NCBI GenBank assembly: GCA_017407755.1 | Contig: JAFQVY010000020.1 | Location: forward strand, 118,944 to 182,943 | DNA length: 64,000 bases | DNA from: Clostridia bacterium | GTDB lineage: Bacteria > Bacillota > Clostridia > Oscillospirales > Acutalibacteraceae | Direction of reading: 5' to 3' | Shown: one piece after another, positions 9,275 through 18,462 of the stretch | How the letters are laid out: every line of letters begins with the position of its first letter | Position numbering within the stretch: the stretch's first letter is position 1 | Position numbers and translations under genes: made by a program | Notes under the pieces: generated by a model | The model's database searches: none | What the model was told of the DNA's origin: nothing | Seen by the model: the letters and a program-made list of their open reading frames with translations, nothing else

Positions 9275-10300
9275 ATGACGGACATAAAATCAATGCTCCC
9301 TGATGAAATCATAAAATTTGTCACAGATGAGCTTAATTTACCTAAATTCAGAGCAACACAGATTACAGACTGGCTTTCAAAAGGCGTAACTTCCTTTGAC
9401 GAAATGAAAAATCTACCCAAAACTGTTATCGAAAGCCTTAAGTCAATATGTTACATTTCTGTTGCAAATATTGAAAAAAAGCTTAAGTCAAGTTATGATG
9501 AAACAGTAAAATATCTGTTTTCCTTTTCCGACAAAGAATGTGTTGAAGCAGTAGTTATGAAGTACAAGCACGGCTACTCAATGTGTATTTCCACACAGGT
9601 AGGTTGCAAAATGGGTTGTACCTTCTGTGCAACGGGTATGTCGGGCTTTACCCGAAACCTGTTGCCCTCTGAAATGCTTTCTCAGATTGAGGCGGCTCAA
9701 AGGGATTTAAACATCCGCATTTCCAATATTGTTTTAATGGGAATGGGTGAGCCTTTGGATAACTACGCCAATGTGGTTAAGTTTATCCGTCTTGTGTCAA
9801 ACGAAAACGGACTTAATATCGGAACCCGCCACATTACCCTTTCAACCTGCGGTTTAGTACCAAAGATTTACGATTTGGCTGACGAGGGCTTTGGCATTAC
9901 TCTTTCTCTATCTCTTCATGCACCAACTGATGAAATTCGAAGTAAAACAATGCCGGTCAATAGAAAATTTCCTATTGATGAGGCTATAAAAGCATGCAAA
10001 TATTATGCCGATAAAACAGGCAGGCGTATTACATACGAGTATGCAATGATTAATGGTGTTAACGACACACCTTTTTGTGCCCACTCATTGGGAAATCTTA
10101 TAAAGGGTACTCTTTGTCACGTTAATCTTATTCCTGTTAATCCTGTTAAAGGTACAGGCTATAACCCTTCTGAAGATAAAAGGATTGTGGCTTTTAGAAA
10201 TATTCTTTCAAAATACAACGTAAATTCTACTGTAAGACGTACCTTAGGTGCTGACATAAACGCTTCCTGCGGTCAGCTTAGAGGTAAAAATAAATCTTAA
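9275..10300 (+). CDS. rlmN: 23S rRNA / tRNA adenine-C2 methyltransferase
   Basis: A radical-SAM enzyme that methylates A2503 of 23S rRNA and A37 of certain tRNAs. The cluster-binding CxxxCxxC is at Cys111, Cys115 and Cys118, and the conserved C-terminal methyl-carrying cysteine is Cys332 in NASCGQL. The GMGEPLDNY motif is intact. Its start lies 4 bases after the rsmB stop. Its position ahead of prpC-prkC is the conserved Bacillota arrangement. Confidence 0.96.
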   Translation: MTDIKSMLPDEIIKFVTDELNLPKFRATQITDWLSKGVTSFDEMKNLPKTVIESLKSICYISVANIEKKLKSSYDETVKYLFSFSDKECVEAVVMKYKHGYSMCISTQVGCKMGCTFCATGMSGFTRNLLPSEMLSQIEAAQRDLNIRISNIVLMGMGEPLDNYANVVKFIRLVSNENGLNIGTRHITLSTCGLVPKIYDLADEGFGITLSLSLHAPTDEIRSKTMPVNRKFPIDEAIKACKYYADKTGRRITYEYAMINGVNDTPFCAHSLGNLIKGTLCHVNLIPVNPVKGTGYNPSEDKRIVAFRNILSKYNVNSTVRRTLGADINASCGQLRGKNKS

Positions 10301-10316
10301 AAAGGAGGTATACAAC

Positions 10317-11042
10317 TTGGAGGTTTTCAGCAAAAGTGACATTGGTTTAGTAAGAAGCCAGAATCAGGACGACTGCCGTTTCTCAGTTGTATCCCCAAGC
10401 ACAGCGTGGGCTGTAGTTTGTGACGGAATGGGAGGCGCCAACGGCGGCAACGTGGCATCAGCTTCGGCGGTTGAGCTTATTTCCGAGCAGATTGAGCAGC
10501 TTTACGACGAAACCTTAACAAAAGACCAGCTTGCTACTCTGCTTACTGATATTGTCCGCAGGGCAAATTCCCATTTATTTGACATTTCCATAGCAGAGCC
10601 ACAGCTTGAGGGTATGGGAACTACCTGTGAGCTTGTTTTTGTAAAAGACAGAACGGTTCATGTTGTTCATGTGGGAGATAGCCGAACATATTCAATCCGC
10701 GGCGGAAAAATCAAACAGCTTACCGAAGACCACTCTGTAGTTCAGGAAATGGTCAAACGTGGCGAGCTTACTCCCGAACAGGCACAGAACCACCCCAATA
10801 AAAACATAATAACCCGTGCACTTGGTATACGTCCCGACGTAACCCTTGATTATATCGAGGCAAACTTCACATACGGCGACGTTATTTTAAGCTGCAGCGA
10901 CGGTCTTACCAACTGTGTAACAAACGGCGACATTGTAAAAACGGTTCACGAAAACCGTGGCGAATCCTTAGTTAATACTCTTGTAGAAAAAGCCAAAGAA
11001 GGCGGCGGTCAGGATAATATAACCGTCACCGTTATTTATTGA
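10317..11042 (+). CDS. prpC: PP2C-type serine/threonine phosphatase
   Basis: This 241-residue phosphatase reverses phosphorylation by the PASTA kinase encoded next to it. The metal-binding signatures are present: RSQNQD near the N-terminus, VCDGMGG around residues 37-43, HVGDSR in the middle, and GGGQDNITV at the end. The start is a TTG at 10317 with a near-perfect AAAGGAGG Shine-Dalgarno 9 bases upstream; no ATG fits. It is coupled to prkC downstream and preceded by rlmN. Confidence 0.95.
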   Translation: MEVFSKSDIGLVRSQNQDDCRFSVVSPSTAWAVVCDGMGGANGGNVASASAVELISEQIEQLYDETLTKDQLATLLTDIVRRANSHLFDISIAEPQLEGMGTTCELVFVKDRTVHVVHVGDSRTYSIRGGKIKQLTEDHSVVQEMVKRGELTPEQAQNHPNKNIITRALGIRPDVTLDYIEANFTYGDVILSCSDGLTNCVTNGDIVKTVHENRGESLVNTLVEKAKEGGGQDNITVTVIY

Positions 11043-11056
11043 GAGGAGTAGCTTAT

Positions 11057-13051
11057 ATGGATAAATATGTAGGCAAAAAGCTTGACGGCCGCTACGACAT
11101 ACGCGAGCTTATCGGTATCGGCGGTATGGCAAATGTTTATCGTTGCTACGATACAATAGACGACCGTGAGGTTGCTATAAAAATTCTTAAAGACGAATAC
11201 CTCAATAACCTTGAGTTTATCAGACGTTTCAAAAATGAATCCAAGGCAATTGCTGTTTTGTCGCACCCAAATATTGTTAAGGTTTTTGACGTTTCTTTTG
11301 GCGATATGATTCAGTATATCGTTATGGAATACATTGACGGCATTACTCTTAAGGAGTATATCCAGCAACAAGGCGTACTTACATGGAAGGAAACTGTTCA
11401 CCTTATAAGTCAGGTGCTTCAGGCTCTTTCTCACGCTCACTCAAAGGGCGTTGTTCATAGAGACATAAAGCCTCAGAATATGATGCTCCTTTCTGACGGA
11501 ACAATTAAGGTAACTGACTTTGGTATTGCACGTTTTTCTAACAATACCAGAACAATGACCGAGCAGGCAATCGGCTCTGTGCACTATATTGCTCCCGAGC
11601 AGGCAAAAGGCGACATCACAGACGGCAGAACTGACATCTATTCACTTGGCGTTATGATGTACGAAATGCTTACCGGCAAGCTTCCTTACGACGGCGACAA
11701 CGCGGTTTCAGTTGCTTTGATGCATCTTCAGCTTACTCCCGATTCACCCTGTGAGCTTAACTCAGATATTCCTGAGGGCTTAGAGGAAATTACCTTAAAG
11801 GCTATGCAAAAACAACCTTCAGACCGTTATCAGTCGGCACAGGATATGCTCTCGGATATAGAGCGTTTCCGCCTTAATCCTTCGGTTAGATTTGAGTATA
11901 AATATTTCTTTGACAAGCAGCCGACAAAATATGTCGATGCCATAAATAAGGTGAGAAGCAACCGAACTGAAGCAGAAGAAAGCTCAAAGGATGACGATAA
12001 TGTCCGCCACAGCTCTGCTTTTGCGGTGATTTTAGGTGTAGTTATTGCGGCGTTTCTGGCGTTTACCGTTTGCTTTATTATCGGTCTTACAAGGCAAACG
12101 TCTACCGAAGAGCTTTTAGAAGTTGAAATTCCTAATTTTATCGGTATGAACGTTAACGAAGTTATGAATAACTCAGATTATAAGTTCAAGTTCGAATACG
12201 AGTATATTTATAATAAAGATAAAGAAATTAACGAAATTGTAGACCAGACTCCGTTGCCCAGCTCAAAAAAGAAGGTTAAGGAGAATGCAACCATAACTCT
12301 TTCTGTAAACAGCAAGCAAGGCGAGGGCGAAATTCCTTACGTTTACGGCGACGACCAGAATACCGCCATTTCAAAGCTTAAGGATGCAAACTTTATTTAC
12401 TATGAAATCCGTACGGTAATTGACGACTCAATGACTCCCGGTATAGTAAAAAACACTTATCCCGCTATGAATTCTACTACAGATTTCACCGATACAGTTT
12501 ATCTGTATGTTGTTGGCGAAACCGCAGACACCCGTAAAAGCGTGCCTTATGTAATCGGCTTTAGCAAAGAAGAGGCAGAATCTATGATTACCGATGCAGG
12601 CTTCGAGGTTGAGTTTAAAACAGTTAAAAGCGAAAAGCCTAAGGATACTGTAATTATGCAAACTCCCGTCAGCGGTAAGCTCAATGCTAAATCCGTAATC
12701 AAGGTGTCTATAAGCGACGGTGAGCCTCAAACAAGCGTCCAGCTTACGATTGAGCTTCCAAAAACCCTTGCGGATAACACCAAGATGGTTGTGCGTTGCG
12801 AAGATGATGCAAGTGAGCCCATCTACCTTAACTCCAACACACCAAAAAAGATTAGCGTTTCAGTTACGGGAACCGGAATAAAGAACGTTGAGATAACGCT
12901 TAACGATAACCTTTATGCAGTTTATTCTGTTAATTTCACAAAGAAAACCTCTGAGCTTATTGAGTATTACTGGGTAGAAGAAACTACCACTGCTCCCGCT
13001 TTAGTAGAAACTCAGGCAACCACAGAAATTCAGACTGAGGCTACTGAGTGA
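11057..13051 (+). CDS. prkC: PASTA-domain serine/threonine kinase
   Basis: A 664-residue membrane kinase that senses cell-wall fragments and controls growth, division and spore germination. The kinase domain has GIGGMANVY, HRDIKPQN with His134 and Asp136, DFGIA, and the APEQ activation segment. One membrane helix spans about 322-345. Three PASTA repeats follow (from about 357 to 555). A further roughly 100-residue beta-rich region and a Thr/Glu-rich tail end the protein. The ATG at 11057 has GAGGAG upstream; an upstream in-frame TTG is less likely. The stop overlaps the rsgA start. Confidence 0.95.
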   Translation: MDKYVGKKLDGRYDIRELIGIGGMANVYRCYDTIDDREVAIKILKDEYLNNLEFIRRFKNESKAIAVLSHPNIVKVFDVSFGDMIQYIVMEYIDGITLKEYIQQQGVLTWKETVHLISQVLQALSHAHSKGVVHRDIKPQNMMLLSDGTIKVTDFGIARFSNNTRTMTEQAIGSVHYIAPEQAKGDITDGRTDIYSLGVMMYEMLTGKLPYDGDNAVSVALMHLQLTPDSPCELNSDIPEGLEEITLKAMQKQPSDRYQSAQDMLSDIERFRLNPSVRFEYKYFFDKQPTKYVDAINKVRSNRTEAEESSKDDDNVRHSSAFAVILGVVIAAFLAFTVCFIIGLTRQTSTEELLEVEIPNFIGMNVNEVMNNSDYKFKFEYEYIYNKDKEINEIVDQTPLPSSKKKVKENATITLSVNSKQGEGEIPYVYGDDQNTAISKLKDANFIYYEIRTVIDDSMTPGIVKNTYPAMNSTTDFTDTVYLYVVGETADTRKSVPYVIGFSKEEAESMITDAGFEVEFKTVKSEKPKDTVIMQTPVSGKLNAKSVIKVSISDGEPQTSVQLTIELPKTLADNTKMVVRCEDDASEPIYLNSNTPKKISVSVTGTGIKNVEITLNDNLYAVYSVNFTKKTSELIEYYWVEETTTAPALVETQATTEIQTEATE

Positions 13052-13959
13052 TGAGTGATGTAATAAAAAACAAGCTAAGTGGTATATTAATCCGTGTTAC
13101 CGGCGGTTTTTACTACGTGGACTGCCAGGGTGAGGTTTTAGAGTGCAAGGCAAGAGGAGTTTTCCGCAAACAGGGGAACGCTCCGGTTGTAGGCGACAGG
13201 GTAGAGGTAGAGCTCAAAAAAGACGGCTACCATAGCCTTTCTTCTGTTCTTCCTCGAAAAAACCACCTTACACGCCCACCCTTAGCAAATTTAGACAGGC
13301 TTTTTATTGTTGTTTCAGCTACAAAGCCTGAGCCAAATACCCTTGTTATTGATAAACTGACTGCGGCAGCTTCAGCTATTGATGTTGAGCCTGTAATTGT
13401 CTTTTCAAAAACCGACATATCTTCTGTTGACGACCTCATAAAAGTTTACAGAAAAGCAGGCTTTACCACAATCGTCTATTCCGACGTCACTAAAGAGGGA
13501 GTAGACGAGGTAAAGAGGCTTCTAAAGGGTAAGCTTTCTGCATTTATCGGCAATTCGGGCGTAGGTAAATCTACCCTTTTAAATAATATACTTCCCGATT
13601 TAGGTCTTAAAACTGCCGATATAAGCGATAAATTGGGCAGAGGCAGACACACAACCCGTACCGTTGAGCTTTTTAAGCTTGAGTCAGGCTTTATTGCCGA
13701 CACACCGGGTTTTTCAACTGTTGACCTTATACGATATAGCCTCAGTAATAAAGAAGAGCTTATGTATGCCTTCCCCGAATTTGAAGATTATATCGGAAAC
13801 TGCAGGTTTACCTCCTGCTCACATACCGTTGAAAAGGACTGCGCAGTGTTAAATGCAGTCAAAAACGGCGAAATTTCGCCTTCAAGGCACTTAAGCTACA
13901 GGCAGATGTACGATGAGCTCAAAGACGTCAAGTCCTGGGAGCTTAAAAAGGAGAGTTGA
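13051..13959 (+). CDS. rsgA: Ribosome small-subunit GTPase RsgA
   Basis: A circularly permuted GTPase that assists late 30S ribosome assembly. An OB-fold is followed by the G4-G1-G3 order: FSKTD (Ser in place of the usual Asn), P-loop GNSGVGKST from Gly167, the GRGRHTT switch, and DTPGFS. The zinc knuckle C-x4-C-x-H-x5-C is visible near residue 250. The start ATG shares its A with the prkC stop (TGATG). In Bacillus rpe and thiN follow; here an HPr-kinase-like gene follows. Confidence 0.95.
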   Translation: MSDVIKNKLSGILIRVTGGFYYVDCQGEVLECKARGVFRKQGNAPVVGDRVEVELKKDGYHSLSSVLPRKNHLTRPPLANLDRLFIVVSATKPEPNTLVIDKLTAAASAIDVEPVIVFSKTDISSVDDLIKVYRKAGFTTIVYSDVTKEGVDEVKRLLKGKLSAFIGNSGVGKSTLLNNILPDLGLKTADISDKLGRGRHTTRTVELFKLESGFIADTPGFSTVDLIRYSLSNKEELMYAFPEFEDYIGNCRFTSCSHTVEKDCAVLNAVKNGEISPSRHLSYRQMYDELKDVKSWELKKES

Positions 13960-13961
13960 TT

Positions 13962-14666
13962 ATGCTTTACTCTATTGCTGATTTTTATGTTGAATATGAG
14001 CCTAAATACCCAAGGCTTACTAAGCGTTCTGAAAAATATTTGGCTCACGACCAGTCTATTACTCCCGAAATATCAATATCTGTTACCGAAGAGGAAATCG
14101 ACGAGCACGTCTTAAACTATGAAGTCAGCCGAGATTTAGCTGAGTATGTGCTTATGAGCATTAAATTCTATACAGAAATTTTAGGCAAAGATGCTTTCTT
14201 TCTGCATTCCTCTGCAGTTTCAGTAGACGGCTACGGCTTTGCATTTACAGGTCCCTGCGGTGCAGGCAAATCTACTCACTCTGCACTTTGGCGTAAATAT
14301 TTCGGCAGCCGTGCAATTGCAATAAACGACGACAAGCCTGTTATCAGAATTATAAACGATACAGCTTTTGTCTGCGGCACACCATTTTCAGGAAAGCACG
14401 ATATAAACTCCAACACCATGGTGCCTCTGTGCGGAATTGCCGTTTTGAATCAGGCAAAAGAAAACTCCATTGTACGCCTAAAGCCTATTGAGGCAACCGC
14501 TATACTTATGGAGCAGACCTTAAGATGCACAGAAGCCGACAAAATGATGGCTCTTTTAGAAGCCTTGGACGAAACTTTGCAAAGAGTGCCTGTCTATAGG
14601 CTTTCCTGCAATATCAGCTTTGAAGCAGTGGAGCTTTGCTTTAATACCCTTAGGGGAAATACATAA
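13962..14666 (+). CDS. HPr-kinase/PEP-carboxykinase-like P-loop protein
   Basis: This 234-residue protein has a P-loop GPCGAGKST at 97-105 followed by a helix HSALWRK and an INDDKP segment. The layout matches the HPr kinase/PEP-carboxykinase-like fold (P-loop then Asp-Asp). It lacks the N-terminal domain of true HprK and is shorter. Family members of this kind are found in Clostridia with unknown substrates. The ATG at 13962 is chosen because AAAGGAG lies 7 bases upstream, and the alternative TTG at 13956 is too close. It is the last gene of the superoperon before a strong terminator. Confidence 0.7.
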   Translation: MLYSIADFYVEYEPKYPRLTKRSEKYLAHDQSITPEISISVTEEEIDEHVLNYEVSRDLAEYVLMSIKFYTEILGKDAFFLHSSAVSVDGYGFAFTGPCGAGKSTHSALWRKYFGSRAIAINDDKPVIRIINDTAFVCGTPFSGKHDINSNTMVPLCGIAVLNQAKENSIVRLKPIEATAILMEQTLRCTEADKMMALLEALDETLQRVPVYRLSCNISFEAVELCFNTLRGNT

Positions 14667-14670
14667 TTTT

Positions 14671-14697
14671 AAGCGGTCTTTTACAGGCCGCTTTTTT
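14671..14697 (+). terminator. Intrinsic terminator of the superoperon
   Basis: AAGCGG (14671-14676) pairs with CCGCTT (14688-14693) and is followed by six T. It closes the transcription unit that begins at yicC. Confidence 0.85.
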
Positions 14698-14805
14698 CTG
14701 CATAAAAGATACAAAAGAGCCTGAGCGGTTTTGGTATATTTGTAAATAGTAAAGTTTGTTTATATGTTGTATAATTAATTTGAATATACACGGAGGTGTT
14801 TAATT

Positions 14806-17433
14806 ATGATTTTCAAGAAAACTTTGGCAATTGTTCTTGTGCTTTTAAGTGTTTTAGGCACGTTTACCGCCTTTGCACAAAATCAGGGCTTTAATGAGGG
14901 CGATGTTATCTATGTCGATTATACCCAAATGCCCGACTTCCACACTGGCTCCGCCGTTGTGGGCTGGGGCACGGTTGAGTCATATCTTTATGTAAACTTT
15001 ACCTCTAACACCCGATATGACTCAGGCGAGAAAGAAACTGTAATCATCGGCGAAGACACTGAGCGTTTTAACCCCAAAGAGGTTACAGAAAAAATTGAAG
15101 ATTGTCTCTATAAATATACTGTTACTGCTGAAGATGCAGGCAAGACCACCCTAAGATTCTGGCGAGGCAGTGCTGAAAACCTCTGGAATCATTCCGTAGA
15201 GCTTACTTACGCTGACTTTTTAGAAGGCAACAACACAGTTGTCATTACAGACTATAACCACGAGCAAGATGGCAGCGGTTATATCAGAAATACTGAATTC
15301 TATCCTTATGAAATCGAAGCAGTGCTTACCGTTACTCCCGAAAACGGAGAAAAAGGTCAGGAGCACACTGCAACCCTTTCATATAAAGAAGCAATTGATG
15401 CTGACGTAACCTATAGCTACGATATAGTTATCGACAGCAGAAAAGGTGAATCTTCATCTACCTGCACCTTCGTGCCTGAGCTTAACTTTACCACTGTTGA
15501 AGGTACTGTAACTGCAATCTTTGCAGACGGCACAATTGCCGCAAAAGATACTGTAAGCCTTACCTTAAGGTTCGCTGATTTTCCCTTTATAGGCGCTGAA
15601 GCAGACGGTATTTATGCTCACGCTGTATTGGATAACACTGAGGATAAAGAAGCTTGGATAAAATCCAAAGCTTTAAGCGGTGTTAACTATTTCTTCCTGC
15701 CTTCTTCTGCCTCTAAGGAAGAAGTGGAAGTATTAAACACTTATAATTACGCTATTACGCTAAACGGTACTGAAATCCCCTCAGGTGAGGTTAAGAAGGT
15801 TGCTTATAAGTCAGGCGAGGTTTACGAAACCCAGGGAGCTGACACATTTAAGGTAACCTTTATGAACTCTGACTGTGAAGCTTCCCTTTTCGTAAATAAC
15901 GATTATTCAGAAACCGAAAACCTTTGGGACTATCTTTGTGCAGATAAAAGCAACTCAACCTCGGCAAAAGCCGCAGTTGTAAATGCCGACGGTACACTTA
16001 TAGACACCGACCTTAAAAAGATTAAGGGCAGAGGCAACACAACATGGAATGCTGACAAAAAGCCTTTTAACCTTAATTTTGAAGATACAGTTGAAGTTGG
16101 CACAATGCAAAAAACCAAGCAGTTCAGCCTTCTTGCAAACTTCCAAGATGCCGCAATGTGCCGTAACCGCATTCTTTACGACTTAGGCGACGCCGTAGGT
16201 ATGCGCTATTCCTCTGACTCTCGCTTTGTAGACTTCTATGTAGACGGCGAATATAAGGGTCAGTATCAGATGTGCCAGAAAATCGAGCCCGGCAAAAAGA
16301 ACCTTGTTTTTGATGTTGACGAGGACGATTATATCGATGATAACGGCAACCTTAAAGACGAATTTTCAATGCTTCTTGAAGTTCCTTACGGCGAAGATTT
16401 CTACACAACTACTAACTCCGGTATTGATGTTGTAATCAAAAGCCCCAACGTTGAGGACAACGATAATCTCTATGAAAACGAAGTTAAGAAATATGCAAGA
16501 GATAAGTTCGACGAAATGTACCTTGCTCTGAAAAATAACTCCCCGAACTTATCCGAGCTTATCGATATCGAGTCCTTCGCAAAGGCTTATCTTGTTCAGG
16601 AGCTTGGCAAAAACTGGGATACCCATAGCTGGTACCTTACTTATGTGCCCGACGAAAACGGCAACTATAAATTCTATGCCGCTCCCGTGTGGGATTTTGA
16701 TAATTCAATCGGCAATGCAAACGGCGTTGAGTCCGACCTCAAGTCCTTTGGCGTAAAGGATTACACAGAATACACAGGCTGGTGGTGTATGTATAAGAAA
16801 GGCTCTAACAATTTAAGCTACCTTTCTTCAAAGAATACTCAGATTATGGACACCGCAAAGAAAGCTTGGTTTGAAGATTTCCTGCCTGCTCTTGAAATTT
16901 TCAGCTCACAGGGAAACACCGACACCGAAATCCTTTCAGCCGATGTATATTATAGCTTGCTTGCTTCTTCTGCTGAAATGAACTATATGATTTGGGAAAT
17001 AGAAGCTGACAACGGCTGGATTTCTGACCATTCTTCACTTAAAAAGGCTGATTTTAACCTTGAAACCCTTACTTATAATGAGGACAAAATTGCCACCGAG
17101 TATGACCAGTTTACCTTTAAAGGCCAGTTCGATTTTATGACAGATTGGCTCCTTTCCAGAAGTGCCTGGATAAGTGAACAGTGGAAGAGTTATCTTGTTG
17201 AAAATCCTGCAAACGGCTTAATCGGTGATGCTGACCTTGACGGCAAAATCACTATTAAGGACGCTACTGCAATTCAGAAAGTAGCCGCTAAAATCGAAAC
17301 ACTTACCTTCAGCACAACCTTTGCAGATGTTAATGCCGACTCAAAAATCAACGTTAAAGATGCAACTCTTGTTCAAAAGCATTGTGCACGTATGGACACA
17401 GGTCTTAATATCGGCAAACCTTATGTAGATTAA
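14806..17433 (+). CDS. Secreted CotH-domain protein with C-terminal dockerin
   Basis: An 875-residue exported protein. Residues 1-24 are a signal peptide ending in FTAFA. The first third is beta-rich with Ig- or CBM-like character. A CotH kinase-like domain (about 390-700) shows KIKGRGNTTW, KKPFNLNF and the metal-binding WDFDNSIGN. A type I dockerin occupies about 807-866, with two calcium-loop repeats (DADLDGKITIKDAT and DVNADSKINVKDAT). CotH proteins are atypical protein kinases; CotH-dockerin proteins occur in cellulosome-forming Clostridia. The ATG follows a GGAGGTG ribosome site. apbE starts 2 bases after the stop. Confidence 0.88.
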   Translation: MIFKKTLAIVLVLLSVLGTFTAFAQNQGFNEGDVIYVDYTQMPDFHTGSAVVGWGTVESYLYVNFTSNTRYDSGEKETVIIGEDTERFNPKEVTEKIEDCLYKYTVTAEDAGKTTLRFWRGSAENLWNHSVELTYADFLEGNNTVVITDYNHEQDGSGYIRNTEFYPYEIEAVLTVTPENGEKGQEHTATLSYKEAIDADVTYSYDIVIDSRKGESSSTCTFVPELNFTTVEGTVTAIFADGTIAAKDTVSLTLRFADFPFIGAEADGIYAHAVLDNTEDKEAWIKSKALSGVNYFFLPSSASKEEVEVLNTYNYAITLNGTEIPSGEVKKVAYKSGEVYETQGADTFKVTFMNSDCEASLFVNNDYSETENLWDYLCADKSNSTSAKAAVVNADGTLIDTDLKKIKGRGNTTWNADKKPFNLNFEDTVEVGTMQKTKQFSLLANFQDAAMCRNRILYDLGDAVGMRYSSDSRFVDFYVDGEYKGQYQMCQKIEPGKKNLVFDVDEDDYIDDNGNLKDEFSMLLEVPYGEDFYTTTNSGIDVVIKSPNVEDNDNLYENEVKKYARDKFDEMYLALKNNSPNLSELIDIESFAKAYLVQELGKNWDTHSWYLTYVPDENGNYKFYAAPVWDFDNSIGNANGVESDLKSFGVKDYTEYTGWWCMYKKGSNNLSYLSSKNTQIMDTAKKAWFEDFLPALEIFSSQGNTDTEILSADVYYSLLASSAEMNYMIWEIEADNGWISDHSSLKKADFNLETLTYNEDKIATEYDQFTFKGQFDFMTDWLLSRSAWISEQWKSYLVENPANGLIGDADLDGKITIKDATAIQKVAAKIETLTFSTTFADVNADSKINVKDATLVQKHCARMDTGLNIGKPYVD

Positions 17434-17434
17434 T

Positions 17435-18451
17435 ATGAAAAAATTATTATCACTTTTGTTTTCTGTTCTATTATTAATTTCGCCCTTATCGGGCTGTAAA
17501 GCTAAAGCTCCTCTTCAAAAAGAGGAGCTTTATGCCCTTGATACACTCATTACACTTTCGGTTTATTCTCACAACTCTGAAGCTTTAAAATTAGCAAAAG
17601 CTGAAATTAAACGCCTCGAAAAGCTTTTGTCTGTAACCGACAAAGACAGTGACGTTTATAAAATCAATCTGAACTGCGGCACCTTTGTTTCTGTAAGTGA
17701 TGAATGCTTTACCCTTATAAAAACTGCCAAAGAGGTTTCAAAGGCGGCTTCAGGCTATTTTGACATTACTGTTTATCCTGCTCTTAAGCTTTGGGGGTTT
17801 ACCACTTCTGAATACCAAGTGCCTGATGAAAATGAGCTTCTTGCAGTAAAAGAAAAAATAGGGTATTATAATATAGAACTTAACGAAAGCAATAAAACCG
17901 TTAAAATTCCTCAAGGCTCAAGTATTGATTTAGGTGCCATTGCAAAAGGATATATTGCAGACAAAACCGCTGAAATGCTCATAAATAACGGCGTAACCTC
18001 GGCACTTTTAAATTTCGGCGGCAACATAAAGCTTATCGGTTCAAAACCTGAGGGCGAGGACTTTAAAATCGGTATAAAGGCTCCTTTTACCGATAGCTAT
18101 TTCGCCACTTTAAATGTAAGGGATTTAACTGTTTCTACTTCAGGTGACTACGAAAGATATTTCGAAAAAGAGGGAGTAAGGTATCACCATATTTTAAACC
18201 CCTTTACAGCCTCACCTGCAGAAAGTGACATTAAATCCGCTACTGTAATAGGTAAAAAAGGCGAGCTTTGCGACGCTTTGTCAACTGCCGCTTTTGTTCT
18301 TAAAAGCGAAAATATTACTGAGCTTACAGAAAGCTACCCCGATTACAGCTTTGTTTTGCTGACTGACGAAAGGGTTTATGTTTCTGAAAATATTGCTGAT
18401 GACTTGACCCTTGCAGATGACTTCAGAAGCTTTGAAATCACCATAATTTAA
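17435..18451 (+). CDS. apbE: FAD:protein FMN transferase, lipoprotein
   Basis: ApbE attaches FMN covalently to threonines of exported or membrane redox proteins. This 338-residue copy has a lipobox LSGC with Cys21, so it is anchored outside the membrane. Family motifs are present: YFDITVYPALKLWGF, DLGAIAKGY, LNFGGN and YHHILNP. It begins one base after the CotH gene, with no clear ribosome site of its own, which suggests translational coupling. No flavinylated target (RnfG/NqrC-type) was seen nearby. Confidence 0.9.
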   Translation: MKKLLSLLFSVLLLISPLSGCKAKAPLQKEELYALDTLITLSVYSHNSEALKLAKAEIKRLEKLLSVTDKDSDVYKINLNCGTFVSVSDECFTLIKTAKEVSKAASGYFDITVYPALKLWGFTTSEYQVPDENELLAVKEKIGYYNIELNESNKTVKIPQGSSIDLGAIAKGYIADKTAEMLINNGVTSALLNFGGNIKLIGSKPEGEDFKIGIKAPFTDSYFATLNVRDLTVSTSGDYERYFEKEGVRYHHILNPFTASPAESDIKSATVIGKKGELCDALSTAAFVLKSENITELTESYPDYSFVLLTDERVYVSENIADDLTLADDFRSFEITII

Positions 18452-18462
18452 AGGATGTTTTT

